Assembly (NCBI GenBank): GCA_026419785.1
Contig: JAODTK010002899.1
Coordinates: 1 to 64,000 of the forward strand
Direction: 5' to 3'
Length of the DNA: 64,000 nt
Origin: Sclerodactyla briareus
Taxonomy: Eukaryota > Echinodermata > Holothuroidea > Dendrochirotida > Sclerodactylidae
Shown here one piece after another: positions 22,388 to 33,499 of this stretch; within the stretch, counting starts at the first letter, position 1, and each line of letters opens with the position of its first letter. A program made the translations under genes and the position numbers. Below the pieces are notes generated by a model. The model was not told the DNA's origin, did not search any database, and saw nothing but the letters and a program-made list of their open reading frames with translations.

Positions 22388-22533
22388 CTACAGCTCCTCT
22401 TCACTGAGTAGGCCCTCTGTCTCGATCGGTCTTGCCCCGGCTAGCAGTCTGCGGGACTTGATGAGTTTGGAACATGCTGCTAACAGAGCACTGGCCAGGA
22501 ATACGATGAGGAGGACACAGATGAATAGAAATC
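22388..22533 (-). CDS. Terminal exon of a membrane protein
   Basis: On the minus strand acceptor TTTATTTACAG is followed by an intact frame starting GFLFICVLLIVFLASALLAA (a glycine codon split over the splice junction). It continues CSKLIKSRR and finishes ETEGLLSEEEL before TAG at 22390-22388. The first 20 or so residues are a clear transmembrane helix. Basic residues (KLIKSRR) follow, consistent with a cytosolic side, and then an acidic C-terminal tail. The exon is 146 bp and shows no frameshift. I do not recognise the family; a type I or polytopic membrane protein is inferred. Upstream exons should lie at higher coordinates on the minus strand, but I could not identify them reliably. Confidence 0.55.
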
Positions 22534-23444
22534 CTGTAAATAAATATGGGGGGGGAAGGGAAATTATAGAGAAGAGGATAAAGTCAGAAATATAAAGGTG
22601 TGAAAATGGGTGAATGAATAGATCAAGAATATTCGGACTACTTTTCCAGATTCACCCTCTAACCATCAGATATGCCATTATGCCATTTTTTACGTATCAG
22701 CCCCACCTGTTCGTGAATTAGTCTGGGGATCTTACCTTTTGTATACTTTTCAACTGTTTAGATTATTCAGTCCAAGATTCCTTGCAATACGATGGCCGGG
22801 TAGACCTGTGCTGATGTCAACTCCATAGAAGTCTGTTCTACAGTATGATGCACAGAATTATATGAATAATCTTGATAATTTTCCAGAACCCTGTCAACCA
22901 AAATCACGATAAAATGTTCCCAAATGAGTCTAAGATTGCACTAGACAGCATCTAGGATCCTACAACTTTCAGGGCCCTGTGGCGGGCCCTGGACCCACGC
23001 TGAAGGGACTTTGGCACGCAGACATGCATTCGATTCACAGCACAAATATCAGCCCCCACTTTTGAGAGAGCCTGTATCCGTGCCTGCCGTGGCCTATGCG
23101 GCCACCAAACTAATTTGTGTGGAATCTTGGGGAATAAAAAACAAGGGACACCGGAAATAACTGGCACAATGATAATGTGTGATTTTACAGAAACATTAGG
23201 TGACCAAAACTGAGATGGCTCCAGTAGGCCGATATTCTTTGCCCTTTTCAAAAGCATAGCAAAGCCTGCCTCACTGTTGTTGGGTACCCGTTTTCCGCTT
23301 GGCCCTGGAAATTAGTCGATACCGTCAAAATTCTTCCACCCAAGCAGTTACTGATACTCCATTTTGATGAACGATCAGTCATTCAATTTGTAAGTAATCT
23401 CTACCCCGAAGAGACTCATACAGGCGTCACACTCTCTAGAAGAT
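22534..23444. other. Probable intron of the minus-strand membrane gene
   Basis: A 101-codon minus frame (22952-23257) lies here without recognisable domain or convincing splice sites. Otherwise AT-rich. Confidence 0.3.
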
Positions 23445-24019
23445 GAAGGAGAATTAAAGTCCGGAAATATCTTCACATATAACGCAGCAGTGTGTCTGAA
23501 CATTCTACAAAAACTTCCATTCAAAATAGTGTTCTCTTCCCAATTATAAGCGTTTCAAAGAGACGGTCGCTGCCATTTTGCCTCCAGGTGAATGGCAGGA
23601 GACTTGAACAAGTCTAATTATGAGTCACGCAACCCTACCAGCTGGCATTTAATGTATATCTTTGATTTTCTCACCTATCATTCACATATCTGTGCACAAT
23701 AATGTACCTTTCTTATGTTGAATCGCTGGAGGGTCATAATGCAAGAAAATTTTAAGACTAAATTGTTTCGAATCTTTGCACATATGAATTATTTGATCAC
23801 AAATTATAATGAAAAACAAAAGTCTCTCAGGTACAAGTGGTCAGGTGATATCACAATCCTAATAAAAATGGCAGCGTGCTGTTGTTTCATTCAAAGTGAC
23901 ATATCTCGAAAAGTATGCTATATTTTTAGATGAATTTGGGGAAGATGTTCATGACATGATGGTCTCTCATTTCACAATATTAGTTCACTTTCCACAGTTC
24001 AGACTTTAATTCTCCTTTA
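23445..24019. mobile_element. MITE candidate with AAGGAGAATTAAAGTC ends
   Basis: GAAGGAGAATTAAAGTC at 23445-23461 is repeated in inverse form as GACTTTAATTCTCCTTTA at 24002-24019, about 575 bp apart. The interior is AT-rich and has no transposase. The target duplication could not be settled. Confidence 0.45.
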
Positions 24020-26087
24020 ACTCCCGATAGCAACCCGATAGCGAAATTTGCAACATTGGGAGTGCTTAGCTCCGACCTTCGGCAACCGGCTAATAATAGC
24101 TGATGGCAACACGAAGGCTACAGAAAGCCCTGCCAAGGTCACACAGTGACTCCCGGACCACATGCTAAAGCAATACGATCATGCTGCACTTTTGACCCGG
24201 AGGCTGAGAGGTAGGCAACACAATGGTCAAATCAAGGCCACACGAAGGGTTACGCGACTAGTGTAGGGATTACGATGCGGTCATGAACGCATTATGAACC
24301 CATCACATGACATTTATATGACCGTGTGAACTTCACCCAGGGATCATTGAATTTGAAAGAACACACAATGCGCATTCATTTAAAAAATCACCTCACATTT
24401 AGTGGGCCTACGCTGAACATGCAACCCAAAGCACGAAGAGGAATTGGAATAAAAAACTGGCGGTAAAATACCCCAACAAAAAGCGGAAAGTTGACGAAAC
24501 GAAGGTACGAGATAAACGAGAACACGACAAGCCCACTGGATCTCAAGCACAGGGAGGGAGGAGAAAAAGACACAGCTGTTAGTCCAAGTCCACAGTGATT
24601 CAGTTCCCCCATCCATTGGTCCAACAGGTCTCCTCCACTCACACCTCCTGATAACAGCCAGGTCAAAATTTTGGATGAAGCAGGTAAATAGCGAATTCTT
24701 TCGTTATATGGGCAGTCCGGAGGATATGCCAGGAAATAGGGACAGTGTATTCCCCCTATTTCGGGGGGAAACTCATTATTCATGAGGCCACCATCTTGAT
24801 TTCAAACCATATAATACATATGGGAGGAATTGATTTTACCTTGTACATGTTCAATAGCAAGAGTTAACTGATAGGCTAAGACCTGGCCATGCTGAAAGCA
24901 TATATTTCTATCTACAGAAAGAATTGGAGACTGGGGTGCCCACCGTGTCATTCTTGAAATATAGGTGAAATTCTGCATTGCTCTCTTGGCCGTTGCACGG
25001 GAACATGATCGTTTATTCACTGGCCTGGGTAAGCTATATAACCCAGACAAGCTCTGTCAGTAGTCATCTCGCCGTGTCCCTCCACATGGTGATGCAGTGT
25101 TCGCATTGGCGGACCGCCTTCGACCGCAATAGGAACTTGTGAATCGAAACAGCTATACGCGTCACGGTGAATTGCAGGCCCAATTCACACTGCAAAGCTT
25201 CTATACCGCACTACTGTAGTTTCTTTCGAGAGTCAAACAGGCTGACAGCGAGCGTGCAACGGGGAAACTATATTTAACTCTATGTTTTAGCTACACGTGC
25301 ATGGTTCTGGTACCGTCAATTATCACGGTACTTGTACAGACTTTTGGGAGCCGCTTTCTGCAAATGACTGTGCGGCCATACAATATTCGCTATTATGACG
25401 TAGCATATTAATTACCATTCAAATTCCCTACTTTCATGGAAAGTTCATTTCCCTTTTCCTGTCCCGGACTGATGGGTGGGACCTGATTCGTTGGTTCAGT
25501 TCAGCCTGTAAGCCTATCTAGAGCTACAGTGGATTGTTCCCTTGTGTGTATAACGTCAGAATTCCAGAGAAACCTGAGTAAATCCATGGCACACACACAC
25601 GCATTACATAGACTACTAATTACACGTACAGTAACTAGGTCTACTAAATCAAGTCCTGACACTACATGGTACATTTGCACTCTACAGGTACATGTAAGCC
25701 TATTCAATGTTTCGCCATACAGCTATCGGCTATATGCTACACATACAGTCTTGCCCGGCTGGAGAATAGGACATGCAGCGCTAGATGGCAATAATACTAC
25801 TAATCTATCTATCTATCTATCTATCTATCTACAATAAGTCAAAACAATAGTAGGTTTCTTGTTTCAAATGGCGTTGGTAACATAATGCAGTGACGCGAAA
25901 TTAGCCAGTAGCTTGTCAACAGTGTTGTTTGAGCAGACCTATGGTTCGTCGCCTAATTCAGGACCCAGATAAATGCCCATATCACATTTTTGGGCATATG
26001 CCCAAGTGGAGTGTCTAGAAGGAACGTAGATGGAAACCTTTACCAACGGTATCATTCAGCTGGATCCATGTCCTCCCTTTCTTGCAG
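24020..26087. other. No certain gene; possible promoter region
   Basis: A 131-codon minus frame (24388-24783) with hydrophobic stretches and an 82-codon minus frame (24802-25050) are unassigned. On the plus strand TATATAA at 25033-25039 lies about 25 bases before TCAGTAG, a TATA/initiator-like pair that could serve the gene starting downstream; this is weak. (ATCT)n lies at 25803-25832. Confidence 0.3.
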
Positions 26088-26327
26088 GCAAATCCAACAC
26101 CGCAGCCGGCCAGGGCGAAGGAAGAAGAGGACAGGGAACGACCCGGAATGATAAACCACCTCCTGTTGAATCATACAACCTCACAGAAGCGCAGAAGAGC
26201 AGAAGAGCAACGACTAGCTGGTTAGAGAGTAAGAAATTACTCTATGACATGAAGGACAGAAGGTACAAAAACAAGGCCTTAAAGAGACAACTGTGGGAGG
26301 AAAAGGCTGCAGAGTACGGGGTAGATT
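26088..26327 (+). CDS. Myb/SANT-like (trihelix) domain protein, exon 1 of 4 seen
   Basis: The exon lies between acceptor CTTTCTTGCAG and donor GTAAGT and is fully open. It begins with a low-complexity Gly/Arg/Pro segment, then SYNLTEAQKSRRATTSWLES and LLYDMKDRRYKNKALKRQLW, and ends EEKAAEYGVD. The W....KLL..MK.RRYKNKALKRQLWEE.A pattern (initial Trp, a basic linker, W near the end) is that of the trihelix Myb/SANT-like DNA-binding fold found in many invertebrate and transposon-derived proteins. The gene would act in the nucleus as a DNA-binding protein, which is inference from the fold. The reading phase passes to the next exon with one base over. An upstream start exon was not identified. Confidence 0.6.
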
Positions 26328-26476
26328 GTAAGTATAGAGAATAATTTTCCAATATGATAGTATCATGATCAATGGACAGTTGAATAGTTTCAGATGTTGC
26401 ATAATAACGCGATCGGTGAACATTTTAATAGTTGTACTAAACTTTTCACTAAAACGTTCCATACCCGTCATTGCAG

Positions 26477-26718
26477 ATCGCTCAATACAGACATGGTACC
26501 TCACACAGCGAACCAGATTCTCGAAGTTACGAGAAAGTCAGCCCAAACGTGCATCCCATAAACGGTCCGTGATGGTCTGTTCAGTGGTGATGAGGAAGAC
26601 CCCATCCTCACCGAGGAGGCCAGTGAGAATGATAGTGGACCGTGACAGGTTCATTCGCCGGATCTTTGGGTTCCTGAAACCGCATATCAAACGCCGGAAA
26701 AAAGATGCACAAGCTAGT
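26477..26718 (+). CDS. Myb/SANT-like domain protein, exon 2
   Basis: Acceptor CGTCATTGCAG, donor GTAAGTA, 242 bp, fully open and in phase with the previous exon. The start reads SIQTWYLTQRTRFSKLRES, matching the W...QRTRYGKL.. segment that follows the SANT-like helix in related proteins. The end reads RDRFIRRIFGFLKPHIKRRK, matching the R..W....F.FLK.HI.R motif also usual there. The exon carries most of the diagnostic conservation and is highly basic. Confidence 0.6.
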
Positions 26719-26977
26719 GTAAGTAAAATTATCAAAACTACATTGAAGATCAATTTTTGCTCTTTGTTTTCAAAGTATGGCATTTCACTGGCCAACTAGG
26801 AATAAAAAATGTCTTCAAGACTGGGTATAACCAGCCCGGACGTACAAAATCCATATATTTTTACCAGAGCTTTACGGTTCCATCGCATTCATTGTGACTG
26901 CATTTATATTTGAGCATTAGTTTTAAGCTTCAGCAATCAATAACGCTCCAGGTTTGTTCTCCTTTTTGTCTCTGCAG

Positions 26978-27304
26978 TTCAAAGAAGATTTGGCCTCAAG
27001 TCAGACTAGTGAGCTCCCTGCGCGTGATGAAAGTACCATTGCAAGCAGTCCTACAGACGACTCTACAGCGAAAACTTCCGGGAGCAAGGCAGCTGGTGAG
27101 AGTTGTAGAGAGTCTCACACAAGCGGGAATGAGAGGTGCTGGATCTTCCAGTGATATACAAGAGAGGCTAGTTAAGTTCATCACTCGAGATCAGCAGGTC
27201 AATAGAGCCATACCTTTCTGCAAGTACCTGGAAGCAGAACTAGAACACCTGCACGATGCCTGCCTGGATCCTGCCTATGAAGATATCACCACAGTTCTTA
27301 ATCA
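26978..27304 (+). CDS. Myb/SANT-like domain protein, exon 3 (one frameshift)
   Basis: Acceptor TTTTGTCTCTGCAG, donor GTAAGTTT. The phase-consistent frame starts FKEDLASSQTSELPARDEST, is Ser/Thr rich, and reaches a stop near 27152. The adjacent frame carries the convincing end (SDIQERLVKFITRDQQVNRA then FCKYLEAELEHLHDACLD). A single indel around 27080-27140 is needed to join them. The second half, with its amphipathic helices, resembles the C-terminal conserved region of invertebrate SANT-domain proteins. Confidence 0.5.
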
Positions 27305-27402
27305 GTAAGTTTATATAATTGCATATCTTTGCAATCCCTCCATTTTATATTATGTATCAACTAGTGAGTTTGAACTCTTATCGATCCTTTCCTTTTTGTC
27401 TC

Positions 27403-28830
27403 GCCTGAATGAAATTCAGGAAGAGACTTAGTGGTCCTTTTAGCGTGTGCGTGTGCATGTGTGTGGTGTGTGTCACACTTTCTTGTTAGCAGGATTTCTC
27501 CGGCAAACCCTAAGGCGAATTATTGTGCAGAATTTTGTGTGTAGCACCGGGGATGGGTGTACTCGAGTTTTGGGCAGTAAATTAATTAATTAAGTTGGGT
27601 TATTAGCTTATTTTATTTAATTTATTGTTTGAGCTTTGTTAGCAAAGTTACGCAAGAATGGTATATGCTACAGTGATGTAGTTTGCCATTAGGACCTGGA
27701 TGATAGGTAGATGAAAATGATTAGATGTTTCAGCCTAAAATATGCTAATTAATCAAGTTCGTCGGATTTTCACGAAACTCGGTGGATGTGGTATACCATG
27801 GTTCAAGAGAATTATTAAAAGTGAAATATCGGGTCCTGGAGGTCAACTTAATGGTCTAATTTGAATGATTTATGCCAATTTGAAGTTGTTGGAATTCCAC
27901 AAAAACTTGGTAGATGTGATCCACCGAGCTCTGGTGACAAATTTACTGCCTGTTTATACATGTCAGCTGCCCACAAGCGAACCCTCTATTACCCAACCAA
28001 TTTGATTAGGTTGACTAGACCTACAAAAATACTGTAACATTTTTCTTTCCTCTCTTTTTACCTGGGGTCGTGTGCACAACACCCTCCCCCCCCCTCACAA
28101 CACCCTCCATCCCCCTCCCCGGGGCCTGGATTGCACCATTTTCCTCTCTTACTACAACCAAAAGTACTTTATAGGGGCTTGTTACAACAAGAGGTTGCCC
28201 ATTAATCTGTCATCACCTATGTCTGTTTATTCAAGGCCTAGCTGGTACTTGAAAATGGTCTGTGACGGTGTTGCGATACATGTCAATTATAAGTAAAAGT
28301 AGGCAATTAATAGATAGACAAATGTGGAGGTTTCCTAAAGATATATTTTGGGACATCTTTGACTGCTTCGTGGGGATAGGTTGTTGGTGTGTTGGGGAGG
28401 GTGTTTGCTGCATGGGGATGGGATGGGCGAGGGGGGAGGCGGAGGCATGGGCCTGGCGGCTTGGAAAATAAAAGGCATGAATAATGAAGGACATTTTGAT
28501 TTGAAAGGCAAAGAAGCCCAGGCTGCTAAGGGATTTAAGATTTAGAACATTTCAAGTTGGATTTGGGTCAAAGAAGTGAGTTGACTGAGCGATAAAACAA
28601 ATTTGGGTATTATGGAGAGAAGAGTGGGGGGGATGATGAGACGAAAAAAGCAATTAAGGGACTATCAAGAGGTCAGTTATTTTGGGAATTTTTATGTGTA
28701 TATGTGAAAATATGTGCTTTGTTTGTTTGACATGACGATGGTCAGCATGAACTAGTCGGTGGTTGTTTGTGTAGTGAATAATACAAACCTCCAATCGCGC
28801 AACCAGGCAAGACGCTTTCTGGCAGTCGCC
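27403..28830 (+). repeat. Composite repeat inserted in intron 3
   Basis: It starts TTTTGTCTCGCCTGAATG with an almost perfect hairpin (GTCTCGCCTGAAT / ATTCAGGaaGAGAC), then AGACTTAGTGGTC, a GT tract (27447-27475) and TTTCTTGTTAGCAGGATTT. Body units have GTCGGATTTTCACGAAACTCGG. It ends CGCGCAACCAGGCAAGACG at about 28797-28815. It is the best preserved copy of the family also at 7300-8235. Confidence 0.6.
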
Positions 28831-28859
28831 CTTTTTTTTTTTTTTTTTTCTTTTTTCAG

Positions 28860-29457
28860 TACCGAAAGAGGTCCAGGCTGGGTGGGATCTGAGGGAAGCG
28901 CCGGTGACCAAGTCAGTCTCTTAGAGGAAGTTCCATCGGTATCCAGTCGCAGCAGCTACAAGTGCATGACGATCAAGCTGATGTTACAACTTCTCATATG
29001 ATACTAGTACCTATCCAAGAGTCGGACAACTTCAACATCAAAGTGCACCACCATTGTGTGATACCACCCGACAAAACTGCGTCAGCAGAGTTCCAGCGAT
29101 CTCCCAGCCAGTGGCCGAGATATCCGCCCTCTTCATCAGAGTGGCGATCACAGGAGTGTGATTACGTAGCAGCGAATCTGGAGTACAATCTAGAACAACT
29201 ACAGACAAAGAAAACAAGTACCATAACTACAGCCAATGGACAAGTCTCATCTGGGTCACATGGCTCCTCCTCACCATGCTGCATCTGGACTGCTTTCCCT
29301 CTTAAACTTCTCCGAAACCAGACATGCCAGGGGTTCCTGGAAGCGAACCCCTCAACATCAAGTCCGTGATCAGAGTTCTCCTCTGCAGTCCCATCAATAT
29401 GCGAGTCCGGACGACAGTGCAAATACAATGAGGGAAATCAACAAAGTGAGTTACTGA
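28860..29457 (+). CDS. Myb/SANT-like domain protein, last exon (two frameshifts)
   Basis: The acceptor is a long T tract plus TTTTTTCAG. The phase-consistent frame opens TERGPGWVGSEGSAGDQ. The open reading then moves to a second frame (29000-29270, with TASAEFQRSPSQWPRYPPSS and EWRSQECDYVAANLE) and a third (29236-29457, with HLGHMAPPHHAASGLLSLL and ending MREINKVSY stop). Composition (Ser/Pro/Gln) is that of a disordered tail. Two indels are required. AATAAA signals occur at 29893 and about 30058, far enough to be 3' UTR ends. No introns interrupt it. Confidence 0.4.
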
Positions 29458-30812
29458 GACGGGAAACGTCAGAAATTGTGACTATGACAGTTGTAAAAAT
29501 GTAGCGATTGACACACATGCGGGAGAAATAACATAAAAGCATTCGCAAACCGTTTTAGCGAATGATTTTATAAAAAATGCATTCATGGCAGATAGAACAT
29601 CGGGACTGTGTGTAATATAAGCTGCCAATTGTTTATGTTCTGTTGGAGCCCTAGCTGATGCTCACTCACAAGTTAGGTATGTTCAATTAAAGTAAAACGT
29701 GTACACTTTTTGGAGAGCTAACTTGTATTAAATCTGTGGAGTGGAGAGGAACAAGGAAAATGAATGATTATTCCAAATCCAATTCCATTTCACTTTATTT
29801 CTATGTTTAAAATAGTTTGGCATGTTTCATTTTTGGAGACTTGACAGTTTTGTGATTTCATTTACTTGATGTGAATACCAGACAAGTATTTTAATAAAAA
29901 TGCAGTATTTTAATGTAAAATTTTGAAGTCCTACATTTTTCCTTCTCAATGAAAACAGTTTCAAAAGTTTTAGGCTTAAGCTTTTAACTTCTGAAATGGT
30001 GGGCTTCACTTTTTTCTATCAACGTCTGGTTGTTCTAGTTTTCATGTTTGTGAAATGAAATAAATGTATTAGACGTATCGTATTTTAACATTTTGAATGA
30101 ATAATAACTATTTATCATATGGGTAAGTGGAACAGGTGTTCATCATTTCTGATTCTCTCCACACCAGATTATTTCTCTACAAGTACGACAAGGAGGTTTT
30201 TCATGAGAAAGGGAATTGCGCATTGTATGTTACAATACGATTTGAGAAAATAACTTGTGCATCATCAGATTGTCCCTGTATTCAATCAATGTCACTGCCG
30301 TCAGGAGACCGTTACGGACCGTTCGGGCCCTGGCACTTAACCTGCCCTGAGAGGTCAAGTAGTGGCTGGGTATCTCCTGATCTGCCGTCTCTCCTGGGTG
30401 CCAGTGTTACTTGCCCTCTCGTGGTGGACATCCAGAAGTACTTTGTCATTTCTCCATGCCCCTGGGATGACATTCTATTTCTATTCCTCGAGGGCCATCT
30501 GTGTGTGGTCAGGGAGTTAATGAGATTATTTGAGGATAAACAAAGTTTTCGTTATTCATTTTTTCATTTATTCATGGTCATCAAAAGGACTCGGAACATG
30601 TGCGCAAGAGTATCACACGCGGAATATTCTCTCATGGTAATGTCTCTGCTGGAAAACGGGTCATCAGGCGCTTGTTAATCCCGAAGGCGTGTTAAGGGTG
30701 GTGGTTAAGAACAGAATAACCAAGCATTCTAATGGTAATGGCTTCCAATGGGGTTAGACCAATGTGGTAGTATGTTTAGAATTAAAGAAGACTCTGAAAT
30801 GGCACACCTTAC
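29458..30812. other. 3' UTR/intergenic DNA with an unassigned 183-codon frame
   Basis: 29458-30126 is AT-rich with AATAAA at 29893-29898. A plus frame of 183 codons (30127-30678) has Cys/Pro patches such as SSDCPCIQSMSLPSGDRYG and no domain I recognise. It lies just beyond the last ENPP exon on the opposite strand, so it could also be antisense to that gene's 3' end. Confidence 0.3.
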
Positions 30813-31059
30813 CTCGCAAAAGTCCGGGAGGTTCGGCAGAGAAAGTTGCTCGTCATATATCAACAGATGTTTCACCATTTTTTCCAGCGATCCATTGTGT
30901 GGACCAGGTTCGATCCGAAGAATGTGACATGCTAAGGAGTAGACGTCAAGGGTACTGAATGGTTCGCTGCGGAACCCTTTACGGAATGCCGGGCCTTTCG
31001 CCAGAAGAACGGCCACATCGCGGAAATATTGTTCGGCCAGCCATGTTCGCCGATGGTTC
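30813..31059 (-). CDS. ENPP-family phosphodiesterase, C-terminal exon
   Basis: On the minus strand acceptor GATCTTCAAAG precedes GEHGW, matching the GNHGYDN motif whose His binds catalytic zinc in ENPP enzymes. One frame change later the exon reads AVLLAKGPAFRKGFRSEPFS, then TLDVYSLACHILRIEPGPHNGSL in the usual order of the family's C-terminal catalytic region (GPAFK.G....F.NVDVY.L.C.LL...P.PNNGS). It ends CGAG before donor GTAAGG. It belongs to the same minus-strand gene as the segments at 32 and 34-35 kb. At least one further 3' exon is expected. Confidence 0.75.
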
Positions 31060-32011
31060 CTTTGAAGATCAGAAACAAATTTACCTTGCTTGAGAAATTG
31101 GAACTGAAAACAGTATATTGAATGCATTGAGTGAAATTGGGTATACTACAATACCAACAGACAATTTCAGTATAATCTTAGCAGCAGTGTACTGTTTAGA
31201 GAATGATACAAAACAATTGGCCAATGATATGTGTTCATATCATCTTTGTACCTCGTTGAGTGCACGAATAAAGAGCCGTTTCAACATCGTCAACGAGACA
31301 ATATAATGGCAAGGCCAATATTCTGATTACTATGGGAGAAGTCGCTCCGGTCCAATATATCCCTCACTGCTATAATATCATCACGACTGACTCCCTGATG
31401 ACATATTAAAGGTTATTCGTGTGTATAAAATCTTTCTCGGTTCCGCTATTATACCTGTCTGTGCGTTTTTTTAAGGGCGCTTCCTCACAGCCTCATTAGC
31501 TGAGCTCTCAATGAGGTTTTGCTTTGCCAAGTATATTCGAACACCATTAAAAAAGTTCACGCATAGGGGGCGTACGGAACATGCACACTCCGATGAGCCA
31601 ATAAAATACCAGAGAATGTTTATCTGTGTTTTTTGAATGGCTTGGAAGCATAGCAGTTCCGATCTGAAATTGTTCTCGGATAAATTGAATATATGAAAGC
31701 GTTTATGTGAATCCGAACATGTCTAATGAGTAGTCCGTGGGTTGCTAAAGTCTGGAGTGCATGCACAGATAGACACCCTGATAATGAGCCCGATGTCGTA
31801 TATTCGATAGTGCGGAGGTGCACATTTCAAAATACGATACCACCAAGAGACGTTTACCAGTACCGGATGTTAAAATCACATTAGAAATACCCTGGCCTGG
31901 TTCCTATTACCTGATATGTAACCTGATAACTAACTACTTTCATCAATATTGAAAATGCTACTACGCTTTTTGCATTGACATGGTGATCTTGTTTGTGGGC
32001 GCTCTACTTAC
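31060..32011. other. Intron of the ENPP gene
   Basis: It lies between the two downstream ENPP exons. AT-rich, with no transposon or conserved element recognised. Confidence 0.45.
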
Positions 32012-32255
32012 TCGTCCAGTATGGGTCTCCTGATTGTTTCTGCGCCACGTTCCAGCCCATGTCCAGCCATCACCAAGATCGGTGGTCTCCGCTCATTTGA
32101 TTTCCGGTAGTGGTATCGTCATCTGGAATAGTTTCCTTCGTCCTACATCAAGTTTTTCCACTGTCTTCAGTTTATCGTAAATTTTCTGTAGGTCTTCACT
32201 ATGAGAATCGCAAAAGACTACAAAAGCAATTAGGGATATTCTATCCCCAATGGTT
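32012..32255 (-). CDS. ENPP-family phosphodiesterase, internal exon
   Basis: Acceptor AGAGTCAGGCAG, donor GTAAGT (preceded by GACGA). The first frame reads TIGDRISLIAFVVFCDSHSE then DLQKIYDKLKTVEKLDV, like the ENPP segment with (K/E)EVY.KLK..... After a frame change it reads RYHYRKSNERRPPILVMAGH, matching the (P)ERFHYKNN.RI.PI..VAD.GW block just before the GNHG motif. The frame change lies around 32105-32140. Order and orientation agree with the exons on either side. Confidence 0.65.
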
Positions 32256-32814
32256 CTGCCTGACTCTGACTCTAGATCACTACTGTACAGGGCAGGCGAA
32301 TTCTTCAATGTCAACACTTTTTTTCATCAAAGGCCTATGAATTTCCTTCTTGTGGGTAATAAGGTATGGTCTAATAACCTCAACAGTGATTCGCTAGACG
32401 TTTGAAGACCCCGATTGAGAGAACTGATTTGTCGCTGTTTAGTCGCAGAAATCTAGAAAGGGTCGCGATTTGCGTATCCCTACTAGTCTGCGGTCGAGTT
32501 AATGACCGTACTCAAGTTAGTCTGAGCACATATCCAAGATGGCGTGCGACAGTGAAAGGTTGTTTCGTGGTTTTTGGTGTGGTGGTAGGGGTATTCCTTG
32601 CTGAAGAACGGGTTCCACCCCATGGTTGCTAGGCAATTAATTTATTTGTGCTGAGGGGTTGTTGTTGACGAGATCGGCGGCGGAGGGTCTCGGGTGTCAC
32701 ATCTGACAGGGTTTCGTAAGTGGTCCTGTCCTGGCCGGGGCTATTGTCATCAATTCAAGCGACAGTCATATTAACTCCAGCCACACGTAGTTGGGAAGTC
32801 TTGGATAACTAGTG

Positions 32815-33090
32815 ACATTCCCACCCCCCCAGGGGTCCGCCCTATAGTCCCCCCCGTCTCATTGGTAACCCGTCTCATTGGTCCCCTTTCTCATTGGTCC
32901 CCTAATTGACACAAAACATCTCTTTGGTCCCCCGTCCATCTGGTCCCCGTCTATTGGTCCCCCCTTTCACCTTCGTCTCTTGTCCCCCGTCTCATTGTCC
33001 CCCCGTCCATATTCCGTCTCATTGGTTCCCGTCTCATTGTCCCCCCGTTCATTTTCCGTCTCCTGGTCCCCCGTCTCATCTAGTGACCGG
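32815..33090. repeat. Minisatellite GTCCCCCGTCTCATTG
   Basis: About 15 tandem, imperfect units of 15-18 bp with CCCCCGTCTCATTGGT cores. Small open frames made of Ser-Pro-Val repeats arise from it. It sits in the large ENPP intron. Confidence 0.85.
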
Positions 33091-33499
33091 GGATACGGTC
33101 AGCGACATTCAGGATATTTACAGGGCCCTTACTGTCATCTCTCTTTCAGTTTTCACTCAAGAAACTGAATGATTTGATGACCTCGTTGCGTGTGTCTCCT
33201 AATCCGTAATTAGGGTGGTTGGTTTACGCCTGATTCGGGGGTGAGAAACTACAGAAATTTAGGATCGCAAGCTCCTGGTCCATACGAGTTCATCCGTTCT
33301 TTTTTTAATTCTTTTGTCGATCAATTGTCTGTTTCCATCAGCTCTTATTCTTCGTAAAACTGAGAATTGGGAAAGGCTAATGTTTTCGCTTATTTTCACG
33401 AGAAAAGAAGTTCTCATTTTTGTTTTTACGGCCAGTGAGTCTTACCTAATGTGGTTTGCGAGTGATGGAATCTTTTTATTAGGGATCAAAATGGTGTAT
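33091..33499. other. ENPP intron, nothing recognised
   Basis: AT-rich sequence between the minisatellite and the LINE fragment. Confidence 0.4.

Noticed and set aside
32878..33172. Ser/Pro/Val-rich frames resembling a low-complexity protein
   Set aside because: Encoded by the GTCCCCCGTCTCATTG minisatellite.
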